From Verrucomicrobiota bacterium (lineage in GTDB: Bacteria; Verrucomicrobiota; Verrucomicrobiia; Opitutales; Opitutaceae), in contig JAEZUE010000040.1 in assembly GCA_023443455.1 (NCBI GenBank), positions 1 through 29,056 on the forward strand: DNA of 29,056 nucleotides, read 5' to 3'. Within the stretch, counting starts at the first letter, position 1, and each line of letters opens with the position of its first letter. Shown here in pieces: positions 25,437 to 29,056 of the stretch. The notes under the pieces were generated by a model. That model worked only from the letters and a program-made list of their open reading frames with translations, made no database searches and was not told the origin of the DNA. A program made the translations under genes and the position numbers.

Positions 25437-26087
25437 ATGCCCGAATTCCGCACCGTACTCTTCGACCTCGACGGCACGCTGGTCGACGCCTTCAAGACGA
25501 TCCACCGCGCCTATTGCCACACCCTGCCGCAGTTCGGCTACCCCGAACCCACCGAAGACCAGGTGCGACGCGCGGTCGGCGGCGGCCTCGAGAAGGCCAT
25601 GGCGCATTTCGTCCCCGAGTCGCTCATCACCGAGGCCTGCCGCATCCATGTGGCCTATGCGGAGAAGATCCAGCTGGAGGACCCGACCGTCTATCCGGGC
25701 GGCCGCGAGCTGATCACGGCGCTCCGCTCCCGCGGCGTGAAGACCGCCGTGCTCACCAACAAGATCGGCGACCACGCGCGCGCCATCCTCGCCCACCTCG
25801 GCCTCGCCGAACACCTCGATCTCATCCTCGGTGCCCGCGATTGCCCCTGGCGCAAACCCGCACCGGAGTTCACCCACGAGGCGCTCTGCCGGCTCGGTGC
25901 GAAACCGGCCACGACGTGCCTGATCGGCGACTCGCCCTTCGACCTCGCCACCGCCGCCAACGCCGGTTTCCCGTGCTACTGCGTGACCACCGGCACCCAC
26001 GGTGCCGAGGAACTCCGCTCCGCCGGCGCCACCGCCGTCTTCGCCGACCTCCACAAACTCGGCGCCGCGGTGTTCGGAGTGAAGTAG
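25437..26087 (+). CDS. HAD-superfamily phosphatase (phosphoglycolate phosphatase-like)
   Basis: A 216-residue cytoplasmic hydrolase of HAD subfamily IA. Motif I is DLDGT with nucleophile Asp10 and acid/base Asp12, followed by a helical cap (about 17-80). Motif II is VLTNK, motif III Lys is in WRKPAPE, and motif IV is IGDSPFDLATAANAG. The layout and the TLVDA after motif I resemble Gph-type phosphoglycolate phosphatases and related sugar-phosphate phosphatases; the substrate is not certain. The start at 25437 puts motif I close to the N-terminus, as usual. In-frame ATGs at 25422 and 25371 are possible and none has a good ribosome binding site. It is divergent from the MCE operon and convergent with the glycosyltransferase. 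Its TAG stop is part of a GTAG repeat. Confidence 0.87.
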   Translation: MPEFRTVLFDLDGTLVDAFKTIHRAYCHTLPQFGYPEPTEDQVRRAVGGGLEKAMAHFVPESLITEACRIHVAYAEKIQLEDPTVYPGGRELITALRSRGVKTAVLTNKIGDHARAILAHLGLAEHLDLILGARDCPWRKPAPEFTHEALCRLGAKPATTCLIGDSPFDLATAANAGFPCYCVTTGTHGAEELRSAGATAVFADLHKLGAAVFGVK

Positions 26088-26108
26088 GTCCACGTCTGCG
26101 ACTGGACC
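26084..26108 (+). repeat. GTAG-hairpin repeat (family 2) at the HAD stop codon
   Basis: GTAG followed by GGTCCA-C-GTC / GAC-TGGACC around TGC. The TAG of GTAG is the stop codon of the phosphatase. It is almost identical to the copy at 15696 and lies opposite an inverted copy at 26166-26190. Confidence 0.8.
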
Positions 26109-26165
26109 CGCTCAGCTCACGCCGGCAAGTTCACCTCGCTCCGTTTCCTTCGGGCCACGCCAACT

Positions 26166-26190
26166 GGAACCGGTCACAGACCGGTCCTAC
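26166..26190 (-). repeat. GTAG-hairpin repeat (family 2) after the glycosyltransferase gene
   Basis: On the minus strand: GTAG followed by GGACCGGTC / GACCGGTTCC around TGT. It lies six bases beyond the glycosyltransferase stop codon and is inverted relative to the copy at 26084, so each of the two convergent genes has a copy reading in its own direction. Confidence 0.78.
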
Positions 26191-26196
26191 TGCCCC

Positions 26197-27903
26197 TCAC
26201 TCCGCGTCCTCCGCCTTCGGCGCCTTCTTCCGCGGCAACGCGATCTCCTCCTGCACCGCGCCGGCCGGCTTGGGGAACTCCGCCCACACCATCTCCTTGC
26301 TCCCGATACGCAGCGGGTGCGCGAGCAGCCGGTCGCCGAAACGCGGCGCCAGCTCGTGCCAGAACTCGGAAAACAGCACGATCACGCCGGATTTCTCCCG
26401 CTGCAGCATCGCCTCGATCTCCTCGGGGGTGCGCAGCTCTCGTCCGGGCCGGTCGACGTAGAACGGCACGATCGCGAGCTGATGCCGGTACAGGTGGATC
26501 GGCTGGTCGGGCGCCAGCCGCGCCTGCGCCTCGGGGATGAGCAAGAGCGGCGCCTTCACCGGATTCAGCGCCGGCATCGCCAACGCCCCGGCGAGGGCGA
26601 AGTGCGCAAAGTTCACGCCGGCAAACCAGCCGAACCAACGCGTCGACAGCCCTTCGCGCCGCAGCAACCGCAGCAGCCAGTACCCGCCACCGAGCATCAG
26701 CAGTCCGCCCGGCAGGGAACGCAGCAACACGCCCGGGCCGCCCATGTCGACGAGCGCTTTGGCGAGTTTGATCCCCGGCTTGCTGTCCTCAGGCACCAGA
26801 TGCGGCGCAAGCGGCGCCATACAGCCGACCACACCGAGCAGCAGCACCAGGCCGACCGCGATGCCGCCGGTGATCCCGGTCCAGCGGCGGGAGAGGCTGT
26901 TGAGCCGCGGCCAGCCGGCCGCCACCAGCAGCGCCGCCGCCGGATAGAGACCGAGGATGTACATCTGCCGCTTGCCCGAGAAGAGGCTGAACATCACGAG
27001 AATGAACAGCCCCCAGCCCATCACCCGCCGCCGCAACGCGCCCGCCCCGAGCGCCATGTACGCGGCCGGCAGGAATACCGTCCACGGCAGGAACTCCGTC
27101 GGGAAATGCGTCAGGTAGTAGTGGAACGGATTCGCGTGGTCCTGCGCGTTCGTCACGCGGCCGAACGACTTCACGCCGAACATTTTTTGGAAATACTCGT
27201 CGGGCCCCTGCCCGATCCAGCGCGCCGCGGCCAGCCAGAGCCCGGCGATCCCGCAGGCCAGCAACAGCCCCCACGCCCAGTGCCAGCGTTTCAACTTGGC
27301 CCTCTCTCCGTTCGCCCACGTACCGGCGATGTAGGCGCCGAGCACCACCGCCAGCGCCACGGGCCCCTTCGCCAGCATCGCCAGCCCGAGCAGCGTGTAC
27401 GCCGCGAGCGGACGCCATCGTTTGCCGTCGTCGTTGAAAACAAAGAGCTGATACAGCGCGACCATGTTCAGCCCGAGCAGCAGCGCGTCGATCCGCCCCC
27501 AGCCGCCCTCCCACCAGACCAGGTAGGCGGTCATGGTCACCAGCACCGCGCGCCACGCGGTCGCGGCGTCGCTCCAGCGTTGCGCGAGCCGCGCGATCGC
27601 CCACAGCGCGAGGATCATGCCGAGCAGACTCGGCAGCCGCGCCGAGATGCCGTTGATCTCGCCCCCGGTCACCACCGAGGCGACGTTGATCAACCAGAAC
27701 AGCAGCGGCGGCTTGTCGGGATAGAGGTCGCCGTTGACGTGCATCACCAGCCACTCGCCGGTCTGGTGCATCTCCCGCGCGACGTACGCATAACGCGCCT
27801 CGTCCGGCGCCCACAGGCCGCGTTGCCAATATTGGCCGAGCCAGAGCAGCACCGGCAGAAGAACCAACGCCCACACGGGCGGACGGCGACGGAACAAATC
27901 CAT
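26197..27903 (-). CDS. ArnT-like polytopic glycosyltransferase
   Basis: A 568-residue inner-membrane protein of the lipid-linked-sugar glycosyltransferase group (ArnT/PMT-like, GT39/GT83-like). The N-terminal membrane helix is followed by the periplasmic loop GLWAPDEARYAYVAREM, whose Asp-Glu pair is the usual catalytic/metal site. The family motif LYPDKPPLLFWLI comes next. About ten to twelve hydrophobic segments follow, then a soluble C-terminal domain (about 440-568) rich in charged residues. In E. coli, ArnT moves aminoarabinose from undecaprenyl phosphate to lipid A; here both sugar and acceptor are unknown. ATG 27903 is chosen because the first membrane helix begins there; the open frame extends far upstream through repeats. 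Divergent from a WaaP-like kinase gene, which supports an LPS or cell-surface glycan role. Confidence 0.88.
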   Translation of the reverse strand: MDLFRRRPPVWALVLLPVLLWLGQYWQRGLWAPDEARYAYVAREMHQTGEWLVMHVNGDLYPDKPPLLFWLINVASVVTGGEINGISARLPSLLGMILALWAIARLAQRWSDAATAWRAVLVTMTAYLVWWEGGWGRIDALLLGLNMVALYQLFVFNDDGKRWRPLAAYTLLGLAMLAKGPVALAVVLGAYIAGTWANGERAKLKRWHWAWGLLLACGIAGLWLAAARWIGQGPDEYFQKMFGVKSFGRVTNAQDHANPFHYYLTHFPTEFLPWTVFLPAAYMALGAGALRRRVMGWGLFILVMFSLFSGKRQMYILGLYPAAALLVAAGWPRLNSLSRRWTGITGGIAVGLVLLLGVVGCMAPLAPHLVPEDSKPGIKLAKALVDMGGPGVLLRSLPGGLLMLGGGYWLLRLLRREGLSTRWFGWFAGVNFAHFALAGALAMPALNPVKAPLLLIPEAQARLAPDQPIHLYRHQLAIVPFYVDRPGRELRTPEEIEAMLQREKSGVIVLFSEFWHELAPRFGDRLLAHPLRIGSKEMVWAEFPKPAGAVQEEIALPRKKAPKAEDAE

Positions 27904-27973
27904 GGTGCCCCGACGCTGCCTGCGTTCCGCCCCGAGACGCAAGCCCGCGTCAACCGATCCGTGCGCCCCTACC

Positions 27974-27997
27974 GTAGGTCCGGTCTCCGACCGGACC
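27974..27997 (+). repeat. GTAG-hairpin repeat (family 2), perfect-stem copy
   Basis: GTAG with a perfect 9-bp stem, GGTCCGGTC (27977-27985) and GACCGGACC (27989-27997), around a TCC loop. It lies between two divergent genes rather than after a stop codon. This is the best-preserved copy. Confidence 0.85.
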
Positions 27998-28122
27998 ATC
28001 CGGACCCGCCGTCCACCGCCCCCACCGCCAAACGCCACCCGGCTCTTGCCCCGTCCCCCGCTCCTGCTCCACCCTCCCCGCCGTTCTGACCACCGACCAC
28101 AGTCCACCGTCGCGCAGCGACG

Positions 28123-28148
28123 CCCTCCGAAGCCTTGGCGAAGGGGGG
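28123..28148 (+). promoter_or_regulatory. Hairpin overlapping the ribosome binding site of the WaaP-like gene
   Basis: CCCTCC (28123-28128) can pair with GGGGGG (28143-28148), and GCC with GGC around TT. Between the two stems is a symmetrical GAA/GAA internal loop. The G run is also the best Shine-Dalgarno candidate for the GTG at 28157, eight bases on, so folding would hide it. The sequence may equally be a dispersed repeat without a regulatory role. Confidence 0.4.
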
Positions 28149-28156
28149 CAGCCACC

Positions 28157-29056
28157 GTGCACCCCGCTCTCCACTCTGGCGCCGGACTGCGCGTACGTCG
28201 GCGAAATCGCGGCACCCTTCGCCACGCCGGAGTTCGCGCGCTGGCTCGTCGGACTGCCCGCCACGTTCGCGGACCGTGACGCCGATCTGGTCTACCGGCT
28301 GCGCAACAAGATCTACCGCATCGCCGATCCCGCCGCGCCGGACGGCCCGGGCTTCTGCGTGAAGGCCTTCAAGGCTCCGCCGCTGCTGCGCTCTCTCGCC
28401 TACCGCCGCATCGGCAGCAAGGCCGCCCGCTCCCACCGTTTCGCGCTCCACCTGCGTGCCCACGGCGCGGGCACAACCGAGCCGGTCGCCTACTTCGAAC
28501 GTTGGTCCGGCCCGCGGCTGGTCGAGAGCTACCTCGTCACCCGCTTCCTCGCCGACGCCACCGATCTCTACACCGAGATGACGCGCCTGCTGCGCGACGA
28601 TCCCGACGCCGCCAAGTACATCGCGCTGCTGCGCTTCACCGCCGGCGCCGTCCGCCGCATGCACGACAGCGGCTATGTGCACAACGACCTCGGCGGCCAG
28701 AACCTGATGTTCCGCCGCGTGGGCGACGCCGCCTGGGCCGACCCGTGTTTCATCGACCTCAACCGCGGCGACCTCTGCCCCACGCTCACGCTCCGCCAAC
28801 GCGCCCGCGACCTCGCCAAGCTCGAGATCCCCTCGCACTTCCGCCGCATCTTCTTCCGCATCTACTTCGGCGACGGCCCGATCCCGCGCGAGTTCGCGCG
28901 TTGGGAGAATCTACAGCGCCTGCGCATCACCTGGCACAACGAGAGCCGCAAGTACCGCCACCCCATCCGGCACCTCCTGCGCCACCGCAACAAGATCGTC
29001 TCCACCGGCCGCCCCGCCTACCGCGACACCTGGCTCTGGGACGCCAAGTCCGGCCA
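28157..29056 (+). CDS. WaaP/Kdo-kinase-like protein, incomplete at the window end, apparent frameshift near its start
   Basis: A protein-kinase-like fold of the lipopolysaccharide kinase (Kdo/WaaP) family, expected to phosphorylate a sugar of the LPS core or a related glycan on the cytoplasmic side. Conserved coding runs from about 28166 in one frame to the window end with no stop. Visible motifs are a Lys in GFCVKAFKAP, the catalytic loop RMHDSGYVHNDLGGQNLMF and the metal-binding FIDLNRGDL. In this frame there is no ATG, GTG or TTG between the in-frame TAG at 27975 and the conserved region. The only good start is GTG 28157, which has an AAGGGGGG Shine-Dalgarno sequence and lies in another frame. 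Dropping one C from the four-C run at 28162-28165 would join them as MHPLSTLAPDCAYVGEIAA. This may be a sequence error, a mutation or slippage. The 3' end is outside the window. Confidence 0.78.

Noticed and set aside
27902..28279. Plus-strand 125-residue frame starting opposite the glycosyltransferase start
   Set aside because: It runs through the GTAG repeat and intergenic hairpins and has no recognisable protein features; only its last part, from GTG 28157, may matter as the start of the kinase gene.
1..29056. CRISPR array, tRNA, rRNA, prophage or insertion sequence
   Set aside because: No regularly spaced direct repeats, cloverleaf candidates, rRNA-like sequence or transposase/integrase coding was seen; the repeats present are short dispersed hairpin elements.

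Overview
The window is GC-rich DNA with strong G/C preference at third codon positions, and it looks chromosomal. Outer-membrane genes are abundant: an Oar-like TonB-dependent receptor whose barrel ends in Phe, a single-MCE Mla-type lipid transporter, an ArnT-like glycosyltransferase and a WaaP/Kdo-kinase-like protein. Together with an exported GH2 beta-galactosidase, many palindromic intergenic repeats and generally weak Shine-Dalgarno sequences, this suggests a Gram-negative didermal heterotroph. My best guess is Verrucomicrobiota, near Opitutaceae. That is an inference from gene style, not from a marker gene.

Layout. 1-325: a 22-base C run and a strong intrinsic terminator of an upstream gene. 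326-5937 (+): a hybrid histidine kinase with two receiver domains, a single-domain PTS EIIA protein, and two tandem CorA-type channels of identical length, the second with SMN in place of the GMN filter motif. Three copies of a ~145-bp element follow the kinase, EIIA and second CorA genes. 6286-7662 (-): UDP-glucose 6-dehydrogenase. 7984-8610 (+): a small alpha/beta hydrolase. 8633-12014 (-): a D-Ala-D-Ala carboxypeptidase and NAD-dependent DNA ligase; ligA carries an in-frame minisatellite-like insertion.

12015-19492: a divergent region with two nearly identical palindromes (one inside a very long hairpin) leads into an exported beta-galactosidase and then a TonB-dependent receptor closed by a textbook terminator. 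19899-21563 (-): periplasmic 5'-nucleotidase/cyclic phosphodiesterase. 21748-25332 (-): a four-gene MCE lipid-transport operon (STAS-MlaE permease, MlaF ATPase, MlaD, PqiC-like lipoprotein). 25437-26087 (+): HAD phosphatase. 26197-27903 (-): ArnT-like glycosyltransferase. 28157-29056 (+): a WaaP-like kinase running off the window, with an apparent frameshift just after its probable start.

The envelope is the common theme: UDP-glucuronate supply, lipid A or glycan modification, LPS-core-type phosphorylation, inter-membrane lipid transport, peptidoglycan trimming, and uptake or breakdown of sugars and nucleotides. The most unusual material is non-coding: a 3'-end repeat family that begins at stop codons, a second GTAG-hairpin family that twice supplies a TAG stop, and the twin palindromes before the beta-galactosidase gene. 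I found no CRISPR array, tRNA, rRNA, prophage or transposase gene.
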